64,000 bases of DNA, taken from Atrichornis clamosus. Taxonomy: Eukaryota > Chordata > Aves > Passeriformes > Menuridae. The notes below the pieces were generated by a model that worked only from the letters and a program-made list of their open reading frames with translations, was not told the DNA's origin and did no database searches. The DNA lies in contig WBMZ01008619.1 of assembly GCA_013400975.1 (NCBI GenBank), positions 558,001-622,000 on the forward strand, written 5' to 3'. The position numbers and the translations under genes are program-made. This document shows, piece after piece, positions 1 through 12,175 of this stretch. Position 1 is the first letter of the stretch. Each line of letters begins with the position of its first letter.

Positions 1-737
1 AGGGTTTGCTGACCATTCAGAATACAAGATTAGAAGACTTGAGCAGTGCCCTGAGCACAGTTTAATTAAATAGTTCTTTTCAAAGGCTTGTCAGTAACAG
101 GAACAGCCTCTTATTTTTGTAGTTTGGAAGGGTGAATTAGCATCCACTGGACCTTGAGGTATCCTGACTCCCTGCCATGTAGGTCAGTTTTTCAGGATGT
201 ACAGAAGTTTGATCCTTCAATAACTTGGGCATTAGAAAGGTCCTTCCCATGTTACTGTGAAAGCAACCAATTGTTTTTACTCTACTGGCATCTCTTTCAC
301 CTTAAACCATTGTGGGTAGGTCAGCTGCTGTTGGGCACTTCGCAGTTTCATATCTTCATGGCAAAGGGTGTTGATCCATGCTCTCCCTGATATCCCCCTG
401 CTGCAATTACCATTTGTGAAATCAGAAGTGGTGAATGTGTCTGGAGTTCAAAGTCAGGTTCATTTTTAAAAGCCTCATAACTGTCCCCTCACCCTGTGCC
501 CAAGCTCTGATTCTAAACTTGAGCCTGGTGCTGAGGGTTGCTCAGCTCTGTGCTGAACTCAGCTCACTGCTCTGCTGGCTGCTTTTACCCTTTTCCTGGA
601 GGTTCCTGGAAATGTGGCAGACTCCAGGCTTCCCTGTGCCTGCACATGGGACTGGTCTCATAAGGGATGTATTCTTCCTACTTCTTTCAGTCCTCTGGAA
701 GGACACTTGTGCTGGAAACTGTCAAGTCCTTGAGCCT
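1..737. other. No recognised feature
   Basis: I see no gene, repeat family or RNA here. The open frames are short and lack flanking splice signals or recognisable motifs. Confidence 0.5.
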
Positions 738-1037
738 TAAGCCTGGTCCTGCACCTGGCGAGGAAGCTCCAATCTCTGCTCTCTGTGACCAGGGAAGGGC
801 TGGAGCTGTGCCAGGGAGGGTCAGGCGGGAGATCAGGAGAAGGTTCTTCCCCCAGAGGGTGCTGGGCGCTGACCAGGCTCCCCAGGGAATGGGCACGGCC
901 CCAAGGCTGCCAGAGCTCCAGGAGCCTTTGGACAGCGCTCCCAGGGATGCACAGGGTGGGACTGTTGGGGTGTCTGTGCAGGAGCTGGGCTGGATGATCC
1001 TTGTGAGTCCCTCTCAGCTCTGGACTTTCGGTGATTC
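738..1037 (+). repeat. CR1 LINE 3' fragment (second 3'-end type)
   Basis: A 5'-truncated CR1 non-LTR retrotransposon fragment. It runs from a segment resembling the end of the CR1 reading frame (CTGCACCTGG), through the 'GGTTCTTCCCCCAGAGGGTG' region, to a tail with GGTGATTC. The same type occurs in opposite orientation at 44238-44560. The overlapping open frames at 667-1050 and 785-997 (plus) and 833-1279 (minus) run through the repeat and should not be read as genes. The ends are approximate by a few tens of bases. Confidence 0.8.
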
Positions 1038-1986
1038 CAAGAGAGCATAGGTGTGTCTGTGCTGATTGTGGGGTCTGCTGGACATGAAACCCAGAAATCC
1101 TGGAATAGGAGCAGAACCTGGGAGTTGCGTAACTCTAAAGCTGGAGAAATAGAAAAGTAGATAGATGAAAATCTGTGTGGACCAGAGGAGAAGCTGGTCA
1201 GTGGGTGAGCTTTAAGGCAAGGCTGGGATGAACTCCCAAGGCCAAAGCTGGTGGAAGCAGTTGGGTAGTGATGAAACAAATCTTGTTTTGTAGTGGGAGC
1301 TTCATAAGTTGAAAGCCACTAAGGAAATGAGAAACCTTGGCTCTATCCCACTGGGGAAGGCAGCATGTGAGGGAGCCTTTGTTCGGGGCCAGTTTGTTTT
1401 CACTTGAGTTAATGCTTCATCAGTGCTGTCCTTGAAACCTTGGCTGTTTTCCAAGGAAAAAAAGATAAAAGTGATGGGGGGAAGAGAGCCCTTCCCAAAA
1501 GCTTTGAAATAAGGCTGTTGGGTAACTTAATATTATCACAGAGGTGGTAGTAGCTTATTATAAAAAAATTTCAAGTGTGTCTGAGCTGTTGCAGCTTTGG
1601 GCCTTTTTTGTGTGGATTTCTAAGCTTGCTTTGGGAAGTCTCAAATATCCTGAGTGCCCGGTCTGGGCCTTCTGGGCTGCCATAGGAGTACAGTGGCACT
1701 GAGCATTTTTATGGCCAGTTATAAATCCTGGTGGTTGTTGCTCCTCTTGGAGCTCTAGAGAGAGAATAGAGATAAATGACTGCCCTTCCACAAAAGATCT
1801 CTGTCAAAGTTCTTGCTGTTTGCCCAATCACCCTCTCATTTTGGAAAAATTATTTATCTGCATTGCAGGAGTGTTCCATATATATAGCTGTTCTTCAACC
1901 CTGTTCTTTTACAAACCTATTCTGATTTATCTTACTACATGTGGGAGTAAAAATTTTGCTCCTTAAAACAGGGAAAGGTTTTCAAG
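1038..1986. other. No recognised feature
   Basis: Unique-looking non-coding sequence between two CR1 fragments. No splice-flanked open segment or RNA gene was seen. Confidence 0.45.
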
Positions 1987-2271
1987 GTGGAGTTGAGCTC
2001 TGCTCCCAGGCAATTAATTATGGAACAAGGGGAAATGGTCTCAAGCTGTGCCAGAGGAGGTTCAGGTTGGACATCAGGAAGAATTTCTTACTGGAAAGGG
2101 TGGTCAGGCATTGGAAGGGACTGCCCAGGGTGGAGTCTCCATCCCTGGAGGTGTCCAAGGAAGGCCTGGACGTGGCACTCAGAGCTCTGGGCTGGGGACA
2201 AGGTTGGGGTTGGTCACAGGTTGGACTCGATGGTCTTAGAGGTCTTTTCCAACTTGAATGATTCTGTGAGT
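1987..2271 (+). repeat. CR1 LINE 3' fragment
   Basis: A 5'-truncated CR1 copy. It contains the conserved 'GGAAATGG..TCAAGCTGTGCCAGAGGAGGTTCAGGTTGGA' type region, then the tail GGTTGGACTCGATGGTCTTA, a TTCCAAC block and ATTCTGTG at the 3' end. The plus-strand frames of 106 and 137 aa here are repeat-derived and not genes. Confidence 0.88.
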
Positions 2272-2965
2272 GTAGGTTTGGGCCACTTGGCTATCCAGGT
2301 TAGGGTCCAATCCAATGTAAACTGGGTGCAGAAAGTCACACTTGAATTTATTTTCACTGGAGCTGAATCACTCTGCTTGGAGACATTTTTTTCTAAGTAG
2401 GTCTTGGAAAGAGCAGGCTCAGGAGGAGGCAAGGCACGTTGAGCTTCAGATGAGAACTGAATTTTGTTTGCTTTCATGATCTGACTTCTCAAACAGCTGT
2501 ATTTGTGCTGAACAGGGGGAATGTTCAAATCCATCTTAATCTTCAGATGGTTGAACATCCTTTTCCTGAATTGGAGTCAGTTACTGTTTCCACCCTGCCT
2601 AAAGGTTTATGGTCTGAAGGTGAAATATCATCTGCCCTCAAGACTGAGTCAGCTCCACTTGGTTTCACTGGCAGCGGGACCTGAGGTTCAGTCACTCGTA
2701 CTTGAAACACTTGTCCAAGATCTGTTACATCTTGGGAGTTTCTGTACATGAAATAAGAACTTCTGTGGTACAGTTGCCTCCCTGCTGTGCTCTGGGCCTA
2801 AAATGCTTCACTACAATTCTTGAACAAAAATCTCTTGTCAACTGCAGTAAAAAAAAAAAAAAGGGTTGTTCTTAAAAACAAAACCCAAATCTAAAATTCT
2901 TTCATGTGTCAGTAGTACTAATCCTGTCAGAGCTCAATGCTCTTACTCGTGGTTTAGTTTTAGGT
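2272..2965. other. No recognised feature
   Basis: Non-coding, apparently unique sequence. A 14-base A run lies near 2850. No supported gene. Confidence 0.45.
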
Positions 2966-3047
2966 AGTCCTATGAGGAACAGGAATTTGGACTTGTGATC
3001 CTTATGGGTCTTTTCCAGCTCCAGGTATTCTATGATTCCATTCTATG
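2966..3047 (+). repeat. CR1 LINE 3' tail, short
   Basis: Only the last ~80 bp of a CR1 remain: TTGGACTTGTGATCCTTATG, a TTCCAGCT block and two ATTCTATG octamers, the usual short terminal repeat of avian CR1. The copy is strongly truncated. Confidence 0.75.
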
Positions 3048-4865
3048 ATAATGCCTCCTCTGAGCTAAAGGAGGTGTTTGCAGCTATCAATAATGAAAGG
3101 CCTAAGGTAGAAGTTTGTAGCAGTTCCAGGTGCTGGAGTCAGCTGGGCTGTGAAGCTCTGTCTGCCCCAGGTGACTTTCTCCCAAGGGAACACACGGACT
3201 GCCCTTATCTGGTGCAGGCAGGAGTGATGTGAGAGTCTGGGATTGTGCTTCAAGCAAGTCAGAAGTTGCCTTGACAGCTTCGCTTTGTAGTGCAATATAT
3301 GTTCAGGCCACAGAGGGTAGCCCTTGTGGAAGGGAAGCAGAGAAGTGGAATTCTGTTTATTCCTGGAGCAGGTCTAGCACAAGAGTCCATGTGCTGTTCT
3401 GAGACAGAAAAGCCATGATTTTTGAGAAGAGAAAGTTCCACTGCCTTCCTTGAGTGAATGAAAAGCAGTATCTTGTGTGTGAGCTGAAAGTGATAATGGA
3501 CAAAAGGAAGGAAAAAAGTAATCCAGTAGGTGAATACTAACTGCAAACTAATTTATAAATGCACGTGGAGCAGTTGTAACCAGGGTGGTCTGGCTACCCT
3601 GGGTTCAGGGGTGGCACCTCCTGCTCTGAAGCAGAGGAAACATGGAGTGACTTGACTTGTATTGGTGAGTTCTGCCTCTGGTAAATGGTGACAAATCCTG
3701 GATTAACAAAGCTACAGGAGCCAAGGCCGGGGGTCCCTTCTTACTCCTGGCAGCTCAGAGTGAGCAGCACTGACGGGGTCCATGCACACAGTCAGGGCTG
3801 TTGGCCACGGAGTGTAAAACAATGATCTGAGTATGAGGTGCCTTTTGTGGGGCTCTGGGAGCGGTGACAATCAAATTCTATCAGCACTGTGACATACCAG
3901 AGCTGTGGTGAGTTCCTGGGTGCTGCACAGCTTGGAGGGGGTACAGCCAGCGTTCCTTGGTTACCCTGGGAACACTGGGCGCTTGGAACAGCTCAAGGTA
4001 ATTGTATTACCTGAAGTCATGTTTAGGCTGCCATATCTGTACAGCTTAAATTTGGCCCAAGAAAATTTTCTTTTTTTTTTTAATTTTTTCATTATGAACG
4101 TTTAGGAGTCCAGACCAAAGAACTCTGAAGAAATAAACAAACTGCACCATTGTAACTCAGCTTCACTGCTGCTCCTCCACTTGGAAGCTGGGAGGTGAAC
4201 TGCTTCCCTGTCCTCCTGGTTTCCCTGGGAACGTGCTTGCCAGCCGCGGGCACGATGGAAATGTGTGGGTATGGAGCTCTGAACCCAGCTGACGTGCAGG
4301 ATGTGTGCAGAACTGGCCAGCAGGGAGCCTGGCCAGCAGGGCAGACATGAGAAGTGCTGACTGTGGCTGAAATGGAAATGCCACCGAGGAGGTTGTCATT
4401 TAGTCGTGGCTGGTGAGGGACATGGCCCCAGACAACTGGGTGGCTTTGGGAGCTGCCCATGGAGAGTACGGGGATGATTAAGAAGCATAATTAGGCTGGC
4501 AAAGCCTGAGGAGGTGGACTTAAGCATAGTCGGGCCTTCCAAAGCTGACCAAATCCTCAGGAAAACCATAATTGCTGCTGAAAACCAAGGACTGGTCCTT
4601 TGGTTTGGCCAGACTCATGTTTGCTCAGTTTATGACTCTATGCTGTTCTTGTCCAGACTTTTCTTTCCAGAGGCAAATGCCTGAGCTGGGAAGAAAGTCA
4701 GCAGAAAGAAAGAAGACAGTAGGAAGACTTGAGCTCCAGGGAGCTCCTGTAAGAGCTCAGAGATGGTACCTGTTGCAGGCTGTACATTTCCCTGTTCCTC
4801 CTGTATGGAATCTTGTCACCTCCTTTGTTAAAGCACCTTTTTCTGAAGGCACTGCATCTCTAAGA
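3048..4865. other. No recognised feature
   Basis: About 1.8 kb of unique-looking sequence with no repeat family or gene that I recognise. The longest frame (minus, 4092-4460, 122 aa) has no motif, splice context or homology that I can see. Confidence 0.45.
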
Positions 4866-5019
4866 GTCGGGGATGCCCCATCCCTGGAGGTGTTTAAGGG
4901 ATGGGACTTGGAGCAACCTGGTCTAGTGGAAGGTGTCCCTGCACACAGCAGGGAGCTGGAACAAAGTGTTCTTTAAAGTCCCTTCCCACACAAGCCATTT
5001 TGGGATTCTGTATGAAGGG
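4866..5019 (+). repeat. CR1 LINE 3' fragment
   Basis: Contains the CR1 3' block GATGCCCCATCCCTGGAGGT, then GAGCAACCTGGTCTAGTGGA and GGTGTCCCTGC, with a TTCCCACAC block and GATTCTGTATGA at the end. It is diverged from the young copies elsewhere in the window, so probably older. Confidence 0.87.
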
Positions 5020-6252
5020 AGAGATGCTGACCTCACCCGTGGAGTATTGAGGCAGTGATCCTGCCACTTGTTTGGATGTGATGTTCTGAAGTTTATCCAC
5101 CTCTCTTAAGAAAATGTGTTGCCTTTTAAGCTTTTCTTTCTTCTGGCTTGATATTGAACTGTCAGTTCTTGCAGTAGGTTAAAGCCATTAAACATCTGGC
5201 AGTTTTACGTGAAGGTACTGGCACTCACTGATTAGAAGGGCTCTGGTGGAGTCACTGCTTTTAGAGAACAGGTTTAGTCCAGAGGGAGGGTCTGAGGGAG
5301 AATCCCTCAGATTTGGATTCAGTTCACAGGTTTTATTTGGGTGCATGCCCGGGCTTGGGAGGGACAGGGTATGACAAGAATGTATCTGTGCTGGATTTCT
5401 TTGCAAAACTGAGTGGAATAGGCGAAGAATTTGTTCCAAGGAGATGGGATATTTCCTACTACTCTGAGTTGTTGTGGAAAAATACCTAAGGCTGCTAAAC
5501 AGCTGCTGCCCTGACAACGGGGGGAACAGAGAACCTGGGCTGTGCTCGAGCTGTATCATGTAGTGACTTAAAGGTCCGTGGCTCAGTGGCTGTCCTGATG
5601 TACCCCTGCTGCTTCCCTCTGGTTACTGGTTTTGTGTGGCAGGTTATTGTCGCTATGGCTCTCTTCTCCCGAGTGTTCTACAATTTACTTTCACAACTTT
5701 GTTTTAGCAATAGCACTTGAAATGATGAGCTTTTAATGGAAGCACTGGCATTATGCGAGGATTGGCCTTTCAAAGCCACGTCTGCTTCCTAGTTGTGTGT
5801 GCACAAAGGAAGAGGTGCTTTGGCCTCGGTGGTTCTGCTGAGGAGGTGAATATTCAAGTTATAGCAATTAAGCAGTGTGCTTGCAGCAGGGAAGTAGGGA
5901 AATGCTGACCTACAAAGACAATTGGTGTTTATTACTACCAGTGTGTGCTGCTAAGCAGAAGGGAGAGCTGGCTGGTAAAAATACTGTGAGAAAGTGCTGA
6001 AACAGCACTGCAAAGGCATTGGAGAGACTAAGTGGCCTTGTAGTTTGACCTACTTTGCACTTTTCTTGCCTCAGGCTGCTCAGTGCATCTCACAGAACCC
6101 TAACAAGTCATCTGGGTATGTCTCATCTGGCGATGTCTTTCCTTTTTGTGCTTTTTTTTTTTTTAACTTCTCTCAGTTGTAATAATTGCTGGGCCATACT
6201 CCTGCTGCTGTGAGTTGATTTGCGTTATTTCGTAAGACGTAAAGCTGCTTTT
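5020..6252. other. No recognised feature
   Basis: No gene or repeat recognised. The minus-strand 123 aa frame at 5188-5559 has no recognisable domain and no convincing acceptor/donor pair. Confidence 0.45.
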
Positions 6253-6450
6253 TTTAGGGAAAACTTCTTCACAGAAATTGTTGTAAAGCATTGAACAGGT
6301 TTTCCAGGGAAACGGAGTCACCATCCCTGAAAATGTCAAGGAAACATGTGGGTATGGCACTTGAGGACACGCTTTAATGGTGAACACAGTGGTGGTGGTT
6401 GGACTTGATGATCTTTAAGGTCTTTTCCAGCCTTAATGATTCTGTGATTC
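6253..6450 (+). repeat. CR1 LINE 3' fragment
   Basis: Diverged CR1 3' end: a 'GGGAAAACTTCTTCACAG' region, GTCACCATCCCTGAAAATGT, then GGTTGGACTTGATGATCTTT, TTCCAGCC and ATTCTGTGATTCT at the terminus. Confidence 0.85.
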
Positions 6451-7894
6451 TTGCTCTGCATTCCTTTCACTTTCCCTTCTTGCCTCAACTTTTCTTTTTA
6501 CCTGTGGATCTCTGTGCCCTGCACTGCCTGTGAGGTGAGATGGACTGAAGTTAGGCCCACTGTGGGAAATATTTCCAAATATAATGGATCTAGGAAATAT
6601 AAGACTGGATTTTGTGTGTGTATATAGAATTGCTGGACCCACATTTGCCTTAAAGCACTTTCAGTGCCTCAAGTTAGAATTGTGGATGGGAGTAAATGAG
6701 AGTGGGGAATAGCACAGACCTGGGTTTGCTGTTATCTGTTGGAAAACCTTGTGTGGTTTGATTCCAGAAGCTTTCCACCATCATTTCCCTCCTGTTACTG
6801 GCTCTGACTCAGGTGGAGTTAAGCTTTTAGCACTGACCCCTTTTTCTTGCTTTGCCATCTTTTCAGCCCCACACAGTTTGTCCTAAAAAGAGCTCTGGGA
6901 GATGGAACTTGAGTTCCATGTGTTTGGCACAAGCCAATGTTTGTCATCCTCACCCAGTAAAGGATTTTTTGAGAGCCAGACCTCTGAGAAACTTCTCTTG
7001 GGGAATCCTCCCTCTCTGAATTCAGGGTGTCTGTGCTGTACACACTGATGGGGAGTAGATTAAACTGTCCCTGCCTGTCCCTGAGCTCTCCATGCAGCAA
7101 AAACCAATGTTCTGACAATTCACCACCACCCTCCTGTGCTCACAGCCACTTGTTTGCTCAGAGTGCACATCTTGGACACCAGCCTGGCTTTGTTTGGGTT
7201 CTTTTATTCCTTTTGGGATGAAAGACAAAGAAGAGGGACCTTGTTTAGGGATAGCATTTTCTTTAAAGCAAGTCCAGCAGCTTCTTTTTGGTGCACTTTC
7301 ACTTCTGCAGTGTTTAACCAGTGTCACTGCCTAACATGACAAATGGCTCTGGGATGGTTTGCTCTCTCATCTTTCCTCCAGTGGCAGCACTATGTACACA
7401 CAGCGGTGTGTGTTTTGGGAGTGTTTTCTACTCTGTTTGCATTATTTAAATATAAATGTGGTGCTACAAAGAGAAGGCTACACCAGAAGGTTTTTGCTTG
7501 TTTTCTGAGTGTGTGTAAAAGGCTCAGGCTGGTCCTGGGGCTGCAATTTTGTCTTTACTCTTTTAGCAGAACTTTAGGTTAAAGCTTTGCCATGTGCACA
7601 CAAGTCACAAGAGCAGCTCTATTATTACACCTAAAACTTCACCTTTTTGTTCTATCCTCTTTCCATCTTGACCTACACTGCTTGTAAATCAAAAACTACT
7701 ACTGAAGTCAGTGGAGTGAAGCCATAGCCCTCTAGTTTCCTTTATTGTTCCTACAAAGGGACATGAAACTGGAATTTGTTTTGTAAAATTCTGTGGATTT
7801 GCTCTTCGTGAGCAGGTTTTCTCTGGTCATTACTTGTGTGAGAAATCTGGCATCATTCTGTCACTTTCTTATGTCTAAAAGCTTGAGATTTGAA
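6451..7894. other. No recognised feature
   Basis: Non-coding sequence. Several 60-100 aa frames occur on both strands, as expected by chance at this base composition. No feature can be supported. Confidence 0.45.
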
Positions 7895-7966
7895 CCAGAA
7901 TCACAGGAACACAGAATCAATTAGGTTGGAAAAGATTTTTGAGATCGAGTTCAACCTTCTGTAGAC
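7895..7966 (-). repeat. CR1 LINE 3' tail, short
   Basis: Minus-strand CR1 terminus: ATCACAG and ACAGAATCA followed by TTAGGTTGGAAAAGATTTTT and a GAGTTCAACC block. Only the final ~70 bp are present. Confidence 0.8.
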
Positions 7967-10900
7967 ATGTGCAGCTTCCCATCAGCTCTGGCCATTTCAG
8001 CATAGATATATTTGTGGGTTAGCATGTCTCAGAACTAATCTGGGTGCAAGTGTCCCCTAACTGGGGATGGTGCAGGGATATTTACCCGCTGGAGCTCAGG
8101 AGTTGCTGTGCAAGAGCCCCAGCTTGGTAAAAATAAGGACCCTTTTTGCAGTGATCCTCTTGCACCCTAAAACTCTTGGTTTTTGGAGGGGGAATGAGGC
8201 TTGCTTGTCTCTTTTCCTTTAGGCAAACTCAGATGGTCTGGCCTCATGCAGCATCTCACCAAAGGATCACACCTGCATTTTGCAGTGGCACGGGAGCGGG
8301 AGGCAGGATGAGGGGCAACAGTGTTCAAACAATGTTAACTTCATTTCAGAGAGGGAAACAATCCGTGTAACATGCAAAAGCAATGAGATTTAATAGCTTT
8401 TAATAGGTTTTTAAACATTTCCATCACCCCTACATTTTTCAGACACAGCTTGGCAATAAATCAAAGTAAAAGCAAACATGCATCTGAGCTGGTCATTAGG
8501 CTGGAATAGGAGTTAAACACTGAAAGGGCAGGGGCAGAAATACAGGGTTTGCATCAGTGAGGTTAAGGAACAGGCAGACAAAACACTCAGGAGCAGCAGG
8601 GGGATACATCCTGCTTTTATTTTGCCCTGATCACAAGCCAGGACTAGAAGTGGGAATGTGTTGGTTGTGAGAAGCTGCTGCAGGCACGGGAACTGCAGGG
8701 CTTGGCTGTTCTGCTTCATGGTGGGGGACCTGCTGGGAAGTGGTGGTGCTTAGACTCAGGTTTTAAAGTCGGCCCTCTCAAAGCTCCTGCAGGAGCCTCT
8801 TGTGCCTGAGGTTTGCTTCCACCCCTGTTTGAGGGAGCCGGGATCAGGGCACCTCCTTTGTCTTGCACATTGCTCTGCTAGGCCTCAACTGGTGCTACTC
8901 AGTGCTGCAGGGGTATTGTCTCTCTTACACTGATTTAGGGGAGGATTTTTGGTCTGCACTTGTTTCCTTTTTAGTTCGGTGTAGAAGATCAGTTGCATGT
9001 GGCCCTTGAGGATTAACAAGATGGAGAAACCATGAAAATTTAAGTTACAGGGTGTTTTCAGAAGGTTGAAAGGTCACTCACCATTAACTTCCTGGGCACT
9101 GTACTTGTCCTGAAAGCCTAACTTTGACAGCCCATCTTCATGATTTCATTTAATAGCTTCTGGGTCTTCAGTAACCTAATGGTCCTTTCTGTTCCTTAGA
9201 AGCTCTTCCCCAAGCACAGATCCATGAATCCGTTGGATGCACTTTGTCTTGCTTAGAAAAGTTGAAAAGAGGTGGTGAAGGGCAACAGCCCAATAACTTA
9301 TACTTTTTTTTTTCTCCCAGCTCTCTTATCAACCTCATGTGATAATCCCCACTTTTAGAAGGATTTTTGAGAATACGTAATGAGAGAGTCCTGGTCATGG
9401 GCACAGGATGGGCAGAATGTACAAGAAATTTGAGTCACCTACTAAAGGCAAATCAAAAGATTTAAATTAACCTACGCCAGGTCAGCAGAGCTCCTGCTCA
9501 TTATGGCTCTCAGAATATATGGTGTTAGTTAGTCTGCCTTTATATATTCTTGGAGCAGTGGCAGATTGGGCTCCAGAGGGTTCAGCAGTGTTATTTTGCT
9601 CACGCTTTCTCCAGTGTAATCCCTTATCCAAGGAAAGATATACCCTTATCCCTTCCAAGGGCAGCCCAGTGGGTTGTCTATGTCCTTGCTGTCCCAGTTA
9701 ATGGAGCAGCAACTTCATGTAAAACTGCCTCCAGCAGGCTCAGAAACTCTCCAGATTCCGTCCTACTACCAAAGCTGTGGATCCCTTTCAGTTTTCACCC
9801 AGAAGTGTCTGTGCTGAACCTTCCTTGCTCAGCACCACCTGGGGCACTGTGGGAATGTCAAGCGTGAGAGGCACTCCCTGGTTTTATTAGAGCTGCATTT
9901 CAGACTGATGAAAGCTTCATTTCCTAGATTGGAAAATATAAAACCCCTGGGGTTTCCAGCCACAGCCAGTGCTATATTTAGAATGTCTTAAGTCACTGCA
10001 AGCTCTAGATTTGAAGGGGTTGTTATAGAGAGCGTGTATGTATTTATATGTGTGTGTGTTGGGGTTTTATTGTGGAACACCAGTCAACGGGGATTTTGTG
10101 GCTCTGTTTGGCAGTGATGGAGTAATTACAGTGCATTTTGAGGGATGGTAGGGAAAGAAATGATGAGAGCCAAGAGGAGAAAAAATGGAGGAGGTTATGG
10201 AGTTACTGAGAATAACTTACTAATACTTCTTCCCTTGCTGCTCCTGCAAACCTCAGTCTTTACCTCACAAAGGTGGAAGGCTGCCAAGGGAAAGAAGCTC
10301 ATTAAGACTGCATCAAACCCCCCCAGTCTCTGCTGGAATACATGAAAAGCCAGAAGAATACCCAGACCGCCCTGGAAGGTTCTAAGCAGTGCCTGTAGTG
10401 ACTCATCCAGAAAGATTCCCCCATTGTCCCATATTTTCCAGCCTGCCAGGCAAATCAGTGCTTTGCAGGATGCAAGTGTGTGTACCTACACATGTGTGTG
10501 TGCCATGGCAACAGGATCCATCCTGATTTAAGGGTTTCCATGTCACAGTAAGTGCAGTAATCTGTAGTGACAAGAAATACCAGAGATATTCCGGCACTGC
10601 CAGATGAAATCCTCTGTTTTAAGTCCCTTAATTTTGGAAACTTGACTTCCTTTTCTGAAGTTTTGAATCTGGCTTCCTATAATTAGGTGAGATGGTGAGA
10701 ATCTATTTTTCTTTCCAGGCTTAGGATTTTTCAGCCAGGTTCCCTCCTTTGGGGAGGGAACTTCCCGAAGTGACTTCCCCTTCTGCCAAGACCAGATATT
10801 TGAGGGTGTACAATTCCAAATGAGCATATGTTTGTATTTTTGTGTGTATTTAGCCTGTCTGATCCATGTGTCCACTGGAGGTAAACACAGCACTCCCACA

Positions 10901-11390
10901 CATCTGTGAGCAGTGTCCCCTGCAGGCCCTGCCAAGGGCACAGTGGAACACCAGGACACTAAGGAAGAACGTGTGCTGCTGTGGGAATCTGTAGTTACTG
11001 GACATGCTGGAACAGCACGTAGGTGTGTGGGGAAATACAGTCTTCCAGCAGCAGGGAGGCTCATGGGGAAAAGAGTGGACTTCAGCTTGGATCTGACTCT
11101 GCTGGGATGTGATTAATTTAGTACAGAAGTCACTGCTGGAGGTAGAGAGAATGGAGGAATTCTGTGCCAAGCTGTTCCATGTTCATTTCTGTCAGGGAAC
11201 TGGTTGAATTTCCAAGTTCATCTCCTTGCTTTCAGATGCCAGCCCGGGACAGGCAGTTTGGAACACCTGTCAGTAGAACCTGAGCAATAAGGGCACTTCA
11301 GGTGCTGCGGTGGGTGCAGAAGTTGTGCTGGGAATTTGCAGAGCCCTCAATGCACAGCTTAAGCTGTGAGCACACTGCAGGGAATATCAT
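7967..11390. other. No recognised feature
   Basis: About 3.4 kb without a recognisable repeat or gene. It has a short GT-rich stretch near 10050 and one AP-1-type heptamer at 10399-10405. The 173 aa minus frame at 10543-11064 lacks any family motif I know. Confidence 0.4.
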
Positions 11391-12175
11391 AAATCATGGA
11401 ATTGTTTGGGTTTGAATGCATTTAAAAGTCATCTCATTCCACCCCCTGCCACGGGCAGGGACACCTTCCACTATCCCAGGGTGCTCCAAGCCCCGTCCAA
11501 CCTGGCCTTGGACACTTCCAGGGATCCAGGGGCAGCCACAGCTTCTCTGGGCACCCTGTGCCAGGACCTCCCTACCCTCACAGGGAAGGATCTATTCCAT
11601 ATCTCCCATGTAGCCCTGCACTCTGTCAGTGGGAAGCCATTCCCTGTGTGCTGTCTCTCCAGGCTCTTGTAAAGAGTCTCTCTCCATCTTTCCTGTGGCT
11701 CCTTCAGGCCCTGCAAGGCCACACTGAGGTCACCCCAAAGCTTCTCCTCTCCAGGCTGAACAATCCCAGCTGTCCCAGCCTTTCCGCCCAGCAGAGCTGC
11801 TCCATCCCTCTGACCATCCTGGTGCCTCCTCTGGGCTCTCTCCAGCAGCTCCAGGCCCTGCCTGTGCGGGGCCCAGGGCTGGGGGCAGCTCTGCAGGTGG
11901 GGTCGCACCTGGGGGGGCAGAGGGGCACAATCCCCCCTCCCCTGCTGCCCACGCTGGGGCTCAGCCCAGGGCTCGGGGGGCTCAGGGCTGGGGCAGGTCC
12001 CGCTCTCACCCACAGCACCCCCAGGTCCTGTTCCCAGGGCTGCTCCATCCCCAGCCTGGAGTGATCCCAGGGGTTGTCCCGACACAGGTGCAGCACCTTG
12101 AGCTCGGTCTTGTTAAACCTCATAAGATTCCCATGGGTCACTTCTCGAGCTTGTCCAGGTGCCTCTGGACATTGA
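11391..12175 (-). repeat. CR1 LINE, longest 3' fragment of the window
   Basis: The most complete CR1 here, about 785 bp. Reading the minus strand, it starts in the C-terminal part of the ORF2 reverse transcriptase frame (a degraded KVLHLxRxNP motif near 12090, then DLGVL near 12035), crosses the GC-rich 3' UTR and ends at the usual terminus near 11391. The 3' UTR part is almost identical to the copies at 35699, 40909 and 52338. The ORF2 part is broken, so there is no coding capacity. Frames of 204, 145 and 168 aa through this element are passive reads of GC-rich repeat DNA. Confidence 0.92.

Noticed and set aside
11471..12141. Minus-strand frames of 204 and 145 aa and a plus frame of 168 aa in a GC-rich block
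   Set aside because: They read through the CR1 3' UTR and the broken end of its ORF2. The GC-rich repeat has few stops on any frame.
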